NCBI GenBank assembly: GCA_030374765.1
Contig: JARGXX010000115.1
Coordinates: forward strand, 1,465,501 to 1,529,500
Reading direction: 5' to 3'
DNA: 64,000 nucleotides
DNA from: Agarophyton chilense
Lineage: Eukaryota > Rhodophyta > Florideophyceae > Gracilariales > Gracilariaceae
Positions within the stretch are counted from its first letter, which is position 1, and every line of letters starts with the position of its first letter. The translations under genes were made by a program, and so were the position numbers. The notes beneath the pieces were generated by a model that did no database searches, was not told the DNA's origin, and saw only the letters and a list, made by a program, of their open reading frames with translations. Shown here piece after piece: positions 1 to 11,541 of this stretch.

Positions 1-3000
1 AAGGTCGGTGTGTTCCAAACGGCTTTGTCGAAATTGATCTTGCAGCGCCGTTGGGCTTTGGTTAGTACAGCTCTCGCCTATTGGATAATGCGGTCGATGC
101 GTCGGCGCGAGTAGCGCTTCGCCTGGGTAGGAGTCATACCTTCGGTTATGTCCTGGGGTATGATAGACTTTTGAAGGTCAACAGCTATCGGTGGCGGCGC
201 TTTTGTTAACGTTAAGTCGAACGGTGTTGTCCCTGTGGAAGCGTGCACCTGCGTGTTGGAGGCACAAAACAATGGCTCAGCGTAGTCGTCCCAGTCCAAT
301 TAGTGCTCCGATATGTAGTGTTCCAATCGGTCCGGAAGGGTGCGGTTGAAGCCTTCGGCGTGGCCATTTGTCTGCGGGTGGTACGCCTTGGTGGTCACAT
401 GTTTGATTCCTGAGTTAGCACAAATGTGTAAGAAGAATTTGGATACAAACTGTCTGCCGTTATCCGTAAGGAGGTAGAGTGTCATGCCATATGGTTATAC
501 ACAGTGGGACAAGATGGCCGTGAAGACATCCGTGGCCGTTGGTTTTCTTAAGGGTAGGGCTCGGATAAGTTTGGTAATCCTATCGGTGATAACCAAAACA
601 AACCGTTTCCCATGGGACGACCTAGGCAAACGCCCAAGTATATCCATCGCGACAAGTTCCATCGGACCTGCGGCGGGGAAGAGCTTCAACTTGGCCTGAT
701 GGTTGGCGCGAGACCCTCTGATCTGTGCGCACGATGCGCAGTTCCGTGCGGTTGGTATTTCATAGGTTCTGCGCCATTAGTGGCCGGTAGAAGAACTTCC
801 TTAGGATCTGGTACATTCCTCGCCCTCCAGGATGGCCAGCCAAGCGGGGGAAATGGGCGAAGTAGAGGAATCGAGCCCTTAGCGAAGTTGGTATGACCCG
901 TTGGAGTGCGCCATCCAGCGATAAGCGGCGACATAGTAGTCCAAATCGGTCATAGTCGAACACGTATCCAGGGGTTCCTACCAATAGGGCTGTTTCCTTG
1001 CAGTATTCGTCTTCGACCTGCGCCTGTAGAAGTTCTTCAATAATTATAGGGAGGAGTTCTTTTTCCTCCGGGGCTATCGCATTAAAATGAGGTGGTGCCG
1101 AATTGGGCGGTACTGTTTCCCAGTCCAATAGATACACTTCGTTCTCCTTTACCTCAGGATCCTCCAGGTACACCTTACCCATAAAGTCATCTGTCTCCGT
1201 GTAGTTTTGAGGTCCATCATCTGTGAAGAGGGTGGGAATCAGGTCGTCCAAAGGGGTGTCATCAGTTCCGTCGGTTATGATTCGCAAGAGGGCATCTGCT
1301 GCCTGGTGCTTGATGCCTGGTCTATAGGTTATCTCGCAGTCATATTCAGGGAGCCTGAGGCGCCACCAAGCGAGGCGACTGGATGCATCGGTCATATTGA
1401 GTATCCAGCGGAGTGAATCATGGTCTGTCCCACTGGTAAAGCTGGTTCCCTCGAGGTACGGACGAAGTGTCAATATAGACCATACGATGGGTAGACATTC
1501 CTTTTCGGTCGTACTGTAGTTTCGCTCCGCGCTGGTGAGCGTCCTCCTCCAGTAGCCAATAGGTCGATAGTCCTTCGGTGATTTCTGTTCCTGTAGCAGT
1601 GCACAACCCACTTGTACATCAGAGGCATCTGTGTACAGAACGAAAGGACTATTGGGCGTTGGTAAAGCCAATATGGGTGTGCTCAGCAATTTGTCCTTTA
1701 GTGTCTGAAATGCCTCGTACTGGTCGTCGGTAAGGGCCTCGAACTCCGAAGGTGTTCCCTTCTTCAGCATCGCGTTGAGAGGGGCCGAGATCTTGGCAGA
1801 ACCTTGGACGAACCGTCGATAAACGTTGCACAAGCCCACGAAGGATCGTAATTCAGTGTGGGTCCTAGGAGGCTTAGCCTGCCGAATCGCATTTTGTGGT
1901 CCGTGTGGCCACCTTTAGCTTTCCTGGGAGGACGATGTGACCGAGATAGCCCACCAAAGCCTAGAAGAAGGCGCATTTTCGGAGTTCAAGTGTTACTCCA
2001 GCGTCCCATAGGATTGTTAGCACCTTCTTCACGTGGCAAAGGTGTTCCTGTACGGTCAATAAGAAGATTATAACGTCATTCAAATAGACCAGAGCGAACT
2101 TTCATTGGACTCTGGACAGAATAATATCCATTACTCGTTGGAAAGTGGCTGGTGCATTCTTCAAACCAAAGGGCACGCGATTAAATCTGAACAGACCTTC
2201 ATGGGGGTTACAGGTTGTCAGCGCTCTCGCGTCTCCGGCCAAAGGGATTTTCCAATATCCCGAGTTAGCGTCCAGTGTGGTAAATAAAACAGCTTCGCCT
2301 AATGAATCCAGACAGTCTTCAATGCAGGGTATCGGGTATGAGTCCCTCTTCGTTACTGCGTTCAGCTTCCTGTAGTCGACACAGAACCTGACGGAGCCAT
2401 CTATCTTCGCCACGAGGACAAGGAGACTTCCCCATTCGAATTGGTTTGAAGGCGCCGGCTCTATGACTTGAGCTTTGCGCTTCTTGTCCATCTGGTCGGA
2501 AACAATTTCCCTACCTTTAAGGGCGGTGCGGTATGGGTGCTGGAACTGTGTTCTAGCATCATCCTGAAGGGCAATGCGGTGTGTAGTGGCTCTGATTGCG
2601 CCCAATCTGCCTGACTACATGACCTGGTATTCTCTGAGGAGATCAAATACCTGGGGCCTATAGGATTCGAATTCTGCGCCGATAGCGACCGTTTCCTCAC
2701 AAGAGTGGATGTCCTCGTCGGGAGTTGTCGTCACAAGGTTATCCATTTGGGCCTCCACAATGGCCACCGGCGCGGGTAGAGTGATACCAATCACAATATT
2801 TTAAGGTAGCTGCACGGGTTTATCTCAGGAGTCGCTGATTATGACCAAAAAGGACCTGTTGGGGAGGATGTCCATTACTCCATTGGCCATCAAGGTAAGT
2901 TGTTTGAGAAACGTTTTCGGGTGGTTTTGAACCGTTACAAGACTTGGGAACTGGGAATGGACCGATACAGCGATTTCGGTCCTCGAGGGTATCGCTATGG

Positions 3001-3373
3001 CCTTTGACAGGCGAACCTTATTGAACTGCGTGATTTCGGAGACAATCGCTCGTTTGCAGTTAGCGTCTGGCCCTGGGGCGGAACCAGTTACGGAGATGGA
3101 AGGTGTGCTGTAGAATGCAACTTCGCCAAGCCCTGGATAAGTGGCCTTAATGTATCCATCGATACAGGAGGTCTCTAGGATTGGCTCAGCGCCATGGTTA
3201 GAACATACAAGGAACCACGTGCGGCCTTTGAATTGTCCTAACTGGAGGTAAAGTGGTACTATATCTTAAATATCCGTTGGTCTACGTGACGCATCGGTAA
3301 TCCTCGGGGTCTTTCTTGCCTGAACGAAATCTTGCTACCCCAGTGGGGGCAGCTTAAGATGGACCAAGTTGGG
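1..3373 (-). mobile_element. Ty3/gypsy chromovirus, family I copy 1, pol half (fossil)
   Basis: This is an old minus-strand gypsy element that runs off the left edge of the window. Reading down from 3373 it holds the protease edge, reverse transcriptase (about 2600-2100), RNase H (about 1650-1300) and integrase (about 1000-1). Recognisable stretches include FCVDYRKLNAVTKRDSYPIP of the RT and VLYTDASDVQVGCALLQ of RNase H. It is broken, with roughly ten or more breaks. It stops at 3373 exactly where element B begins, inside the protease active-site region. The matching gag half is not beyond B but at 22709-25674 in the opposite orientation, which points to an inversion. A second copy at 60085-64000 is uninterrupted across the same point. 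Its 3' LTR would lie left of the window. Confidence 0.9.
3369..3373. repeat. Target-site duplication TTGGG left of element B
   Basis: The five bases TTGGG abut the TG start of B's left LTR. They do not match the five bases right of B (AAGGC). They match the reverse complement of the five bases left of element C (CCCAA, 25670-25674). In family I copy 2, near 63017, the uninterrupted sequence runs straight through TTGGGACCAGCGCC, so this is the original insertion point. Confidence 0.9.
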
Positions 3374-4040
3374 TGTATTATTCTACTATGTCGGGGAATC
3401 CGATAGGATGATTTTTCGCGAAGTCGCGGTTGGAACTCATAAGTGAGTGATGTCATCAAACATGTGTTATGAAACGGAACACCGCGTAGAATGCCAGGAG
3501 GCAGGGTACATTAGTGGAACACGTGGCATCACGAGTGGAGTGGCTTGCAACGGCGCATGTAGTGGCGATCCACGTGGCAGGTTTTACTACCCTTTGTAGC
3601 TAGACGTCCATTAGGGACCATACCCATACCGTGGTTTGGCTAAGTAGCTGACCACTGGGTATTATTTATATATTAATTTGGGCACTCACCCTGGCACACA
3701 GTATATAGTGCACCAGAGGTGAGCGCCGACTCCAAGGAAAGGAGACAACATGGGCATCATGACTTTTCTGTTCCTCGCTTAGGATTCCTTAACCGGAGAT
3801 CCGGACGAGCTATAATAGATAGTGAGCCCCCAACCACTTCACGAGCCGTCTCGAACCTACGTTTCATCAACGTTTTACAGTTGCACTGCTCACCCTCGCT
3901 GGCGAGTAGTGGCCTTACACCCCACTTCCAGCTCGCTGGTGTTGTAGCTCTACCACCCCTTTTCCTTCGCCGCAAGCGACCCCTCGGCAGTCCAAACGCT
4001 GTCGCAGGTGTCTGCTCTCTCCGTAAGAGCGGATACTACA
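3374..4040 (+). repeat. 5' LTR of element B
   Basis: 667 bp, beginning TGTATTATTC and ending GCGGATACTACA. An AT-rich box (TTATTTATATATTA, about 3663-3676) and a TATATAG at 3702-3708 are candidate core-promoter signals, so transcripts probably start near 3730. It pairs with 13393-14059. The first half (U3) is clearly closer to that LTR than to the LTRs of element C. Confidence 0.95.
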
Positions 4041-4060
4041 AGTTGTCTCCCGACTTAGAA
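4041..4060 (+). other. Primer-binding site of element B
   Basis: Directly after the 5' LTR lies AGTTGTCTCCCGACTTAGAA. The same place in element C reads AGTGGTCTCCCGACTTAGAA, which contains TGG followed by a tRNA-like 3'-end complement. A tRNA ending ...TCGGGAGACCA would be the primer. I cannot name the amino acid. Confidence 0.6.
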
Positions 4061-4255
4061 CCACTGTGGTCAGCTGCACTGAACAATTCGCTCCTGGAAC
4101 GTGGAATCGATATCGATACTTGGAAGAAGTGGAATCACTACAGTTATTGTTTATCAAACCACCTCCGGCAATTGCGGAATTCATCGTGGTTGAACACGTG
4201 GTCGAGAAGTCGAAGACAACATCTGGTTCGCACCTGTACTCAAGTTTGGTCTAGG

Positions 4256-6408
4256 ATGCCGAAGACCCAAAGCCAGTCGAGTACTGGTCGCCCCGGTCCT
4301 GCGGAACCACCCCCGAAACCGAGGCTCGCCTCATCTGTTGAAGCCGGAGAGCGGCTGTATCGTCAAGCGATGTCGCGCTCACGCTCCGTGAATGATGAAC
4401 GAGATCTCTCGGATGTACCGGCCCCTGTGGCAGCGGCAGTCACGCCCACCACAGAAGCCGTAGTTGACCCTGAGGTCGTCGGACCTCATGAAGAGGATGA
4501 TTTGCGGAAGGAAGTGCATCGTCTCAAGTCTGAGTCAAGCGCTTCGCGTGTGCGCATGGTTGCGTTGGAATCGCAGATCGCTGCTCTTATCGCTGATGTC
4601 GAACAATTACGCTGTTCGCACCAAGCATTCGTTTGTCAAGACGATGGGAAGCAAGTCTCTGCATCAGTGAAAACACTACCTGAGGATTTGAACCATCTAC
4701 TGGTGAGGTACGGGAATACGCCCGATGCGCTACCCGGCTTAACCGTAGATGTAGAGGAAGTTCTCAATCGATTTAACCCTCGTTTAGAACGCCTGGAGGC
4801 GGCAGTTTATGCGCAAACTGCTGCTAAAACAGTCGTACTGGAAGAGGAAGGAGCTCCTTTGAAGGGAGCTCGTTCGAAGAAGTCGAAGTCACGACGTAAG
4901 AAGCGGAAGTCCGCACGTGATTCGAGTGATGAATCGTCAAATACGGAGGGCTTCAGATCCAGTACTGATGATTCTGATGATTCAGATACGTCAGATGACG
5001 ACGACAGTGATGATGGTCATCGAAGGTCCCGATTTCGGAAGAAAAACACGTCTTCGTGGTTGATGAGAAAAGAAGGCTCACATTACAGAGGATTGAAGGT
5101 GCTCCAGTGCACGAATCCGCTTTATCGGAAGGTCCTGAATTACAGGTACTACCGTCTGAAGGTGAAGAGCAAGAAGCGCTCAGGACGCGAAACCACGAAG
5201 GTGAAGGATCACATCAAACGATTGAAGATCGGCCTTAATGATTTAGTATTTGACGGGAAACCCCCTATTCTCGTTATCGAGTTTCTCACTCGATTCGTTG
5301 CCCAAGCAGACACTCTAGAGATGAGTGAACCACAGGCATTTCTGTCTTTCCCACACTTCCTGAAGGGTTTTGCTTTAGAGCAATATCGTTCCGTATGCGG
5401 ATCATTGACAGCCGACGAAGGCGGCGTTACCTCATGGCCAGAGGCGGGGCAGTATTTGCTGCGCAGTTACGCGACTTCAAACGCGATACGTCAGGCGATC
5501 CTGGACCTAAGGGATGTGACCCAAAAGCCTGAGGAGGGCGAAGCTGAGTACAGCTCAAGGCTTCACAAAGCTTCAGTCCGCTGTGAAAACCTCCACTCGA
5601 CGGAGGAAAAGATTACCTTATACATCGACGGGCTGGACCCGAGCATCAAGTCGTTGGTAGCTCGATATCGAGAGAAGCATGGAAGAGTCTCCTTTTTGGA
5701 GTTAGTTCAGTTTGCGAAAGCTGAAGGAGACGCGGCCAGAGTGCGTGGTAGCCCCCGTCGTTCATTGGCTTTTGGAACCTCAATGGGTAAGGAGAAGATC
5801 TCCGCCAGAGATAATCAGCGCAGCAAACTGCTACATCTATAATCTCCAGTTGACTCGCGAGACTCGTCGTTGGCACCCAAAGGGAGTGACTCGCATGAGG
5901 AGACGGTCCATTTAATGGAATATAGGGACTCTTCTGTACCTACAGTGGATCTCCCACACTCGGAGTCTCAGGACGAGGAAGCCCTAATGGCTATGGAGGG
6001 CCGTCGCCCTATGTACCGTCCCTACACGGTGCCACCACAAGGAGGTTTTAAGAAGGGGAAACCCGGATGGATGGATACTCGCACGGCATACCGTTCACAA
6101 CCTATGTTGACCAACCGTCGTGAAGGTATGATATGATATTCATGTTATGGAAAACACCATTTGAGTGCAGAATGCACGCTTCCTGCAAAGGATCTGAGTC
6201 GTATTATGACTAATTATGAAGCACTCTCAGAAGAGGAAAGGAGCCGCGTACCAGCGGGCATGTATTGGAAAGCCAGAATATGGTTTTCTCAGACACCGAT
6301 GCGCCGGACGGACAAGCCGGTTGCTCAGAATGCTGAAGTGTTACAACCCGGAACCCCGGTAGGAAGAGGCGCCATTGAGGCAAATAAGCCGGTGCAACCG
6401 GACAACTA
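4256..6408 (+). pseudogene. gag of element B (fossil)
   Basis: Structural gene of the chromovirus. I place the start at the ATG of MPKTQSQSSTGRPG, because the same start is conserved in element C and it lies beyond the LTR. The protein has a proline-rich N-terminus, a coiled-coil-like central segment, a basic Ser/Lys/Arg tract followed by an acidic Asp/Ser tract (near 4880-5010), a capsid-like domain (about 5200-5750) and a CCHC zinc knuckle (CYSCYGKHHLSAEC in copy C, matching place near 6140-6180 here). It is followed closely by the protease-coding region. It is broken by a small number of changes. Confidence 0.85.
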
Positions 6409-6450
6409 AGTGACGGAGCCCCTAGGGGGTCGGCACTAGTCGATCCCGTA

Positions 6451-7401
6451 GTGCTGACCAGGGAGAGCTCGCCTCCCAGCTCCCGCGCTTGGAAGCCCAA
6501 GATTCTCTTGAGGCCTCCCAAATTTCTGCCGTACGGAATCAATCCGCCGGACGGAAAGCGAGTACAGTTTGACTGTGAGTTACATCGTCCTTGGAGACGT
6601 TATACTTCTCCGTCAAAACGGGAAAGTTACCTCATGGTAGTGTTTAAAAGAAACTATAAGGTCTATGCCGACATCGGCTCTGACAGGAATCTGTTATCTC
6701 GTCGATTGACTATCCTGGACACAGATACTGGTCCGAAATTTATACGGGAATCGGAGCTCGCTCCTGCTGACTTAGAACGTATTCGATACGGTCCTTTACC
6801 GGACATCCGGGATGCCAACAAAAATGCTGTGAAGACACTGGGAACAGTTCGACTCGTTGTGCGTTTGAGACGCTTTGTAGTCCTAGACGATTTCATCGTT
6901 TGTAAGACGTTAGCTGCACCAGTGGTACTGGGATGTGATTATTGCGACAAGTTTGTCGAAGCCATTCGCCCGCGAAGAAAACTAGTCGAACTAGATGATG
7001 GATCAATGGTACCAATTGTTCGCAAGCCAATGCGTCGTTGCCCCGAAGCACCTCCACTTCCACCATCTATGGAATACGGGAAATCCCGAGGACGTGTCTC
7101 GCCGAGGATTCGAGTAGCGAAGAGTGCCATGCTGAAGGCGCAAACCCAAACTTGGGTTCAAGTAAGAACAGAACGACACGGACTCGTGGTAATTCAACCG
7201 AATACTCGGATGTACGAATCCCGTGGATTGCTTGTCGCTAACGGCATTTCTCAGGTTGATCCTGGTAGCCGCTTTTGGATACTGGAGAGTAACTTCACCG
7301 ATAACGATTATCATATACCGAAAAATCAGGTTGTTGCAACAGCTTTGCCTCATCCCACAGTGGTGGTCCTTACTCATATTTCTACCCCAGTAGTATTGTG
7401 A
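6451..7401 (+). pseudogene. Aspartic protease region of element B (fossil)
   Basis: An open stretch of about 316 codons between gag and RT. It contains a retropepsin-like segment (NLLSRRLTILDT at about residues 80-90), followed by a VRLVVRLRRFVVLDDFIVC strand and a VVLGCDYCDKFVEAI segment typical of retroviral-type proteases that end in a GxDxL-like motif. In the family this enzyme cuts the Gag-Pol polyprotein. It is one part of a fossil element, and the reading frame relation to pol is not examined further. Confidence 0.8.
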
Positions 7402-7455
7402 TTAACCCATGTCAGTGACACAGACGAAGAACTGCAAACTCCGTCTGGAGATCAA

Positions 7456-10128
7456 TTGCAAACGGCAAAGGACCCAGAGAGCCTGGTCGATGAGCTAGAC
7501 TTAGCACATGTGTCGGAACACTACAGAACGGAGATCAGATCTATGCTGAAGAAGTATACATCCATGTGGAGTGGAAAACTAGGAGAGATCTCCGCTACGG
7601 AACACCACATTGATTTGGTCCCAGGGTCACGACCCATCTCCCAACCACCCTACAAAGCGGGACCGCGAACTCGCCAAATCGAGGAGGAGAATGTCAGCAA
7701 AATGCTGGAAGAAGAAGTAATCGAAGCAGCTCAATCTGCTTGGGCCTCACCAGTGGTGCTGGTTCCAAAACCTGACGGTTCTTTACGATTCTGTATCGAT
7801 TATCGAAAACTGAGCGCAGTTAAAGTTCGAGATACATACCCGTTGCCTCGAATGGACGAATGTATTGACAACCTAGGAGAAGCGAACGTGTTCACCACGT
7901 TGGACGCCAACTCTGGCCATTGGCAGGTGCCTGTAGCGGAAGAAGACCAATACAAAACCGCATTTGCGTGTCACGCTGGTCTCTACCGTTTCAAAAGGAT
8001 GCCCTTTGGCTTAACGAATGCACCGGCTACTTTCCAACGTACTCTGGACATTTTGCTCTCAAGATACAAGTGGAAGACTTGTTTAGTCTATTTGGACGAT
8101 GTGATCATCTTTTCCCAGGATGTGGAAAGCCATTTACGGCATGTCGAGGAGATCCTCAAAGCACTACAGAGCGCAGGTATCACCTTGAAGTTCAAGAAAT
8201 GCGAATGGTTCGCTGGCACCGTCCGGTACTTAGGACACGTGATCAAACCGGGACAGCTTTCCATTCAAGAGGCACAAACAGCGGCTCTCCGCGAAGTACA
8301 ACCTCCGTCGACACAGAAGCAATTGCGTTCTTTTCTCGGCTTGTGCAACGTCTACCGACGATTCGTGCCGCGATACTCGCATATAGCGGCACCGCTCAAC
8401 GCAAAGCTGCGTAAAGGACAACCAGCGCAGCTGAAACAATTCAGACAAGCTGAAGTGGAAGCGTTCGACACGCTGAAGACAAAGATTATTACAGCCTCAG
8501 TCTTGGCGCTGCCCATCCCCAACCTGCCATACTCAGTGGATACCGACTCTAGCGAGTACCAAGTAGGGTGTGCCCTTTTTCAAACACACCCTGATGGTGA
8601 ACGCAAACCCATTGATTACTGGTCAAGAACGCTGAACGCAGCTGAGAAGAAGTATTCAGTTTCAGAAAATAAATGCCTTGCAGTCGTTTGGGATCTAACC
8701 ACATTGCGACCGTATCTCCAAGGAGAACTTTTTACCGTCAACACGGATCATTCGTCTCTACGATGGTTACTGTCCATTACAGACCCGTCTGGTCGTCTCA
8801 CACGATGGCGCTTACGCCTTTCTGAATTCGATTTCGAAGTGAAGTATAAGAAGGGATTGGCCAATGTCCAAGCTGACGCGCTATCGCAACTGAAAACACT
8901 GGGCGAAATCCAAGGCGAAATCGATGAAGAGATACCTTGCTTCTACATGGAGACCCATTCACCATCTTTTGAAGAGGAGGAACAAGAGACCCTTGATGAT
9001 TATTCGGATGCAGACCCGTTCCTTGCAATAGCAGACACTGACCCTTCAGTTCAACTCGAGCGCATCTCGTGCACTGAGCTCCTCAATGAGCAACACGCCG
9101 ATACGTTTTGCGCGTCGATACGCTCTCGTCTTAACGGGGGGGAGGAGCTCCCCTTTTCACTCGATTCACGAAGAATACTGTTAAGACATGTCGAAAAGCA
9201 TGATCAAATCCTGATTTCATACGTCTTGAAGAGTCAAGTACTCCATCTGGCACACTACAGCAGGCTGTCTGGTCATCCAGGAGGAACGGAGTTGTTCATG
9301 ACTCTAAGAAGAGATTTTTACTGGCCTACTTTGGCAATGGACTGTCATGCTACAGTGAGGTTGTGTACAACATGTGCGAAGAATCGGGTGAAGCTTTACA
9401 GGAAGCGGAAACCGATGAAGTTATTCCAGGCGAAAGCGCCTTTACAATACGTCAGTATCGACATCCTAGGGGAATTGATTCGCTCAAGGCGAGGTTATCG
9501 CTACCTATTGGTAATCACCGACCGCTTCTCGAAGCTAGTGCGGACTGTGCCGTTGAAGCGAATAACCGCAACCGTAATCGAACAGGCGTTTATAGAACAC
9601 TGGGTATTTATATATGGACCACCAGAAGTTCTGGTATCAGATAATGGGAAGCAATTCGCTGCGAAGTTTTTCCAGAATGTTTGCCACATTATGGGCATTC
9701 GAAACGTGTTTACCGCGACCTATAATCCGCGATGTAACGGTCAGGTGGAGCGTTTCAACCGCACGCTGATAGCAGCATTACGCCACTACATCGCGGACCA
9801 CCCGAAAGAATGGGACATGTTTACTGATACTCTGTGCTACGCGTACAATACGCAAGTGCATACCTCTACAAAGACGGCACCGTTCGATCTCGTGCTCTCA
9901 CGTAACCCTCCGGCTTTACCAGTTGCGCTCGACGACGAGACAGAATTGGACGCGCCGACCCCGGCTAAGTACCATCTGAAATGGAAGAATGACCTGAAGG
10001 CCAGAGCGAAAGAAGCCGCTAAAGATTTATCGAAAACGCAAGCTCGCTATAAGCGAAACTATGACGCCAGAAGGCGAAGAGTAAATCCGGCAATCCGAGT
10101 AGGAGGTCACGTCTTCATGCGAGTTTAA
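7456..10128 (+). pseudogene. Reverse transcriptase, RNase H and integrase of element B (fossil)
   Basis: A continuous 890-codon stretch. RT: FCIDYRKLSAVKVRDTYPLP, the template-contacting FTTLDANSG, FGLTNAPATFQ, and the catalytic YLDD near 8089-8100. RNase H follows (YSVDTDSSEYQVGCALFQ, near 8530-8580) with NTDHSSLRWLL. The integrase has the HHCC zinc domain (LSGHPGG through LCTTCAKN, about 9265-9380) and the DDE core (IDILGEL, SDNGKQF, then NGQVERFNRTL near 9740-9765). The layout is the standard Ty3/gypsy order. The stretch is long and well preserved compared with family I in this window. Confidence 0.95.
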
Positions 10129-10161
10129 AGACCGGACAAACAGGAAGAATCTCGTCATAAG

Positions 10162-11180
10162 TTGTTGCCGATAGCGGCTGGACCCTTCAAAGTGGTGGAC
10201 CTTGATGAAGACACAGTGGTCATCAAGACAGGTGAGGACGTTGAACGTGTATCGCGCGATCGCGTTGAAGTCGCGCCTGACCTGCAAGTGGAAGTCCAGG
10301 TATCTGGTAGAACGAAGGAGGCAAGTGCGACGGAACGTCAAGGCAAAAGCCCAAGTGACTCTGTGGAGAGTGAACCGCCACCAATGGCTCGAGCGGAGGA
10401 GAAAGCTCCCGATCTCCCACCGCCGGCGGTTGTGTACGCCAATAACGGACAGCTTCCGAAATATCGGGATATGCCCCGTGGCACGCACACACCCGTAAGT
10501 ACAGAAATGGAACCTGAAAGCAGGAAAGATGTTTTGGAATTTTGCCCCAAGGACTTGGAAACGAGTGCACGCGAAAACGCGCCTTTGCCGCTTCAGGCTG
10601 AACCGTCAAGTGAAGCGCCACTCGCTGTTCCGCCGATATCGGCTCCCATCCCTCGTGGGCAGGAAGAAGAAGAGGTATCGCCTCCTGTCGTGGTGCAAGC
10701 ACCATCATCCACCCAACAGCGGTCAGAATCGGATAAGCCGAAGGAAGTTCATCCACGAATGGAATTGAGAAGTAGCAAGAAATACGCTTCTATGGAACCT
10801 GGAAAACAGGATAGCTCTTTATCTGAGAAAGGTTCTCAAGGAATGAGTACACTGCCCATGCGGGCAGAACGACAGTTAGTCGACGAGCGAACGCTTAGCG
10901 ACGCGGAGACTGCTAATACAGAGACGCTTGGGTCAGCCCTAAGGCATTTCAAACCTGTTAACAGGAGTCTCGCGCCAACAGCGAAAGCATTGGGAAACGC
11001 CCAGGAATATGTTATAGATCGCATATGTGAACATGGCGAGCATGAAGATACTAGAGAATTACTGTATCGAGTCCGTTGGTCCGTTGGTACGGTTTTCCTC
11101 CGGAAGCGGATACGTGGGAACCTATAGCTCATATCCCCCGTTCGCAACTCGTGCGATATCATCGACGCATGCGATTACCA
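10162..11180 (+). pseudogene. C-terminal Pol linker and chromodomain of element B (fossil)
   Basis: After integrase comes a GPY-like segment (LPIAAGPFKVVDLDEDTVVI), then about 250 residues of acidic, proline-rich low-complexity linker, then a chromodomain starting at EYVIDRICEHGEHEDTREL (about 11008-11130). Element C has the same domain with the aromatic and acidic residues of the family (LYRFRWYGFPPEADTWEP). In chromoviruses this domain reads chromatin marks and steers integration. It ends shortly before a tandem-repeat spacer and the tail end of the antisense gene. Confidence 0.85.
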
Positions 11181-11254
11181 CTCCCCAGGGAGATCGACTC
11201 CTCGAGAGTCGGGCTCATGGGCACATCCCATTTCTAATTATGGGCTACCAAAGT

Positions 11255-11450
11255 AGTAAAAACTCGAAAAGCGAGAAGAATACAAGAAGTCATGTGGAAG
11301 AAAAGTGAGAACACGCAAGCACAGGACATTTACTGATTATCACCTAGGAAGAACTCGAGAAGCGAGAGAAGAAGGATTGAAGAACTCGATAAGCGAGAAG
11401 AGATGATTGAAGAACTCGAGAAGCGAGAAGAGATGAAGACTAGAAGATAA
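11255..11450. repeat. Tandem CTCGAGAAGCGAG-type repeat between convergent genes, element B
   Basis: Five or so imperfect units of about 27-30 bp carry ACTCGAGAAGCGAGAAG. Each unit has the small inverted repeat CTCG...CGAG and could fold into a short stem-loop. The array lies between the end of sense pol (about 11180) and the end of the antisense gene (11542), so the two genes are tail to tail across it. The same array is in element C at 28180-28335. Confidence 0.8.
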
Positions 11451-11541
11451 TAAGGTAACGTGAAAACACGAAGTCACCGGAGTTTTATTGGTATCAAGAT
11501 ATCACCGCAAGGGTGTTGACTAGGAGTCTTTTCTAGGATTA

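Noticed and set aside
3719-4255. Long open frame running from the 5' LTR of element B into gag
   Set aside because: It opens with a GTG, lies in the LTR and leader, and element C does not preserve it as a start. The conserved start is the MPKT ATG at 4256.
11255-11450. Short tandem repeats that might look like a CRISPR array
   Set aside because: No regular unique spacers, wrong unit length, and the setting is a eukaryotic retroelement with the same repeat in a second copy.
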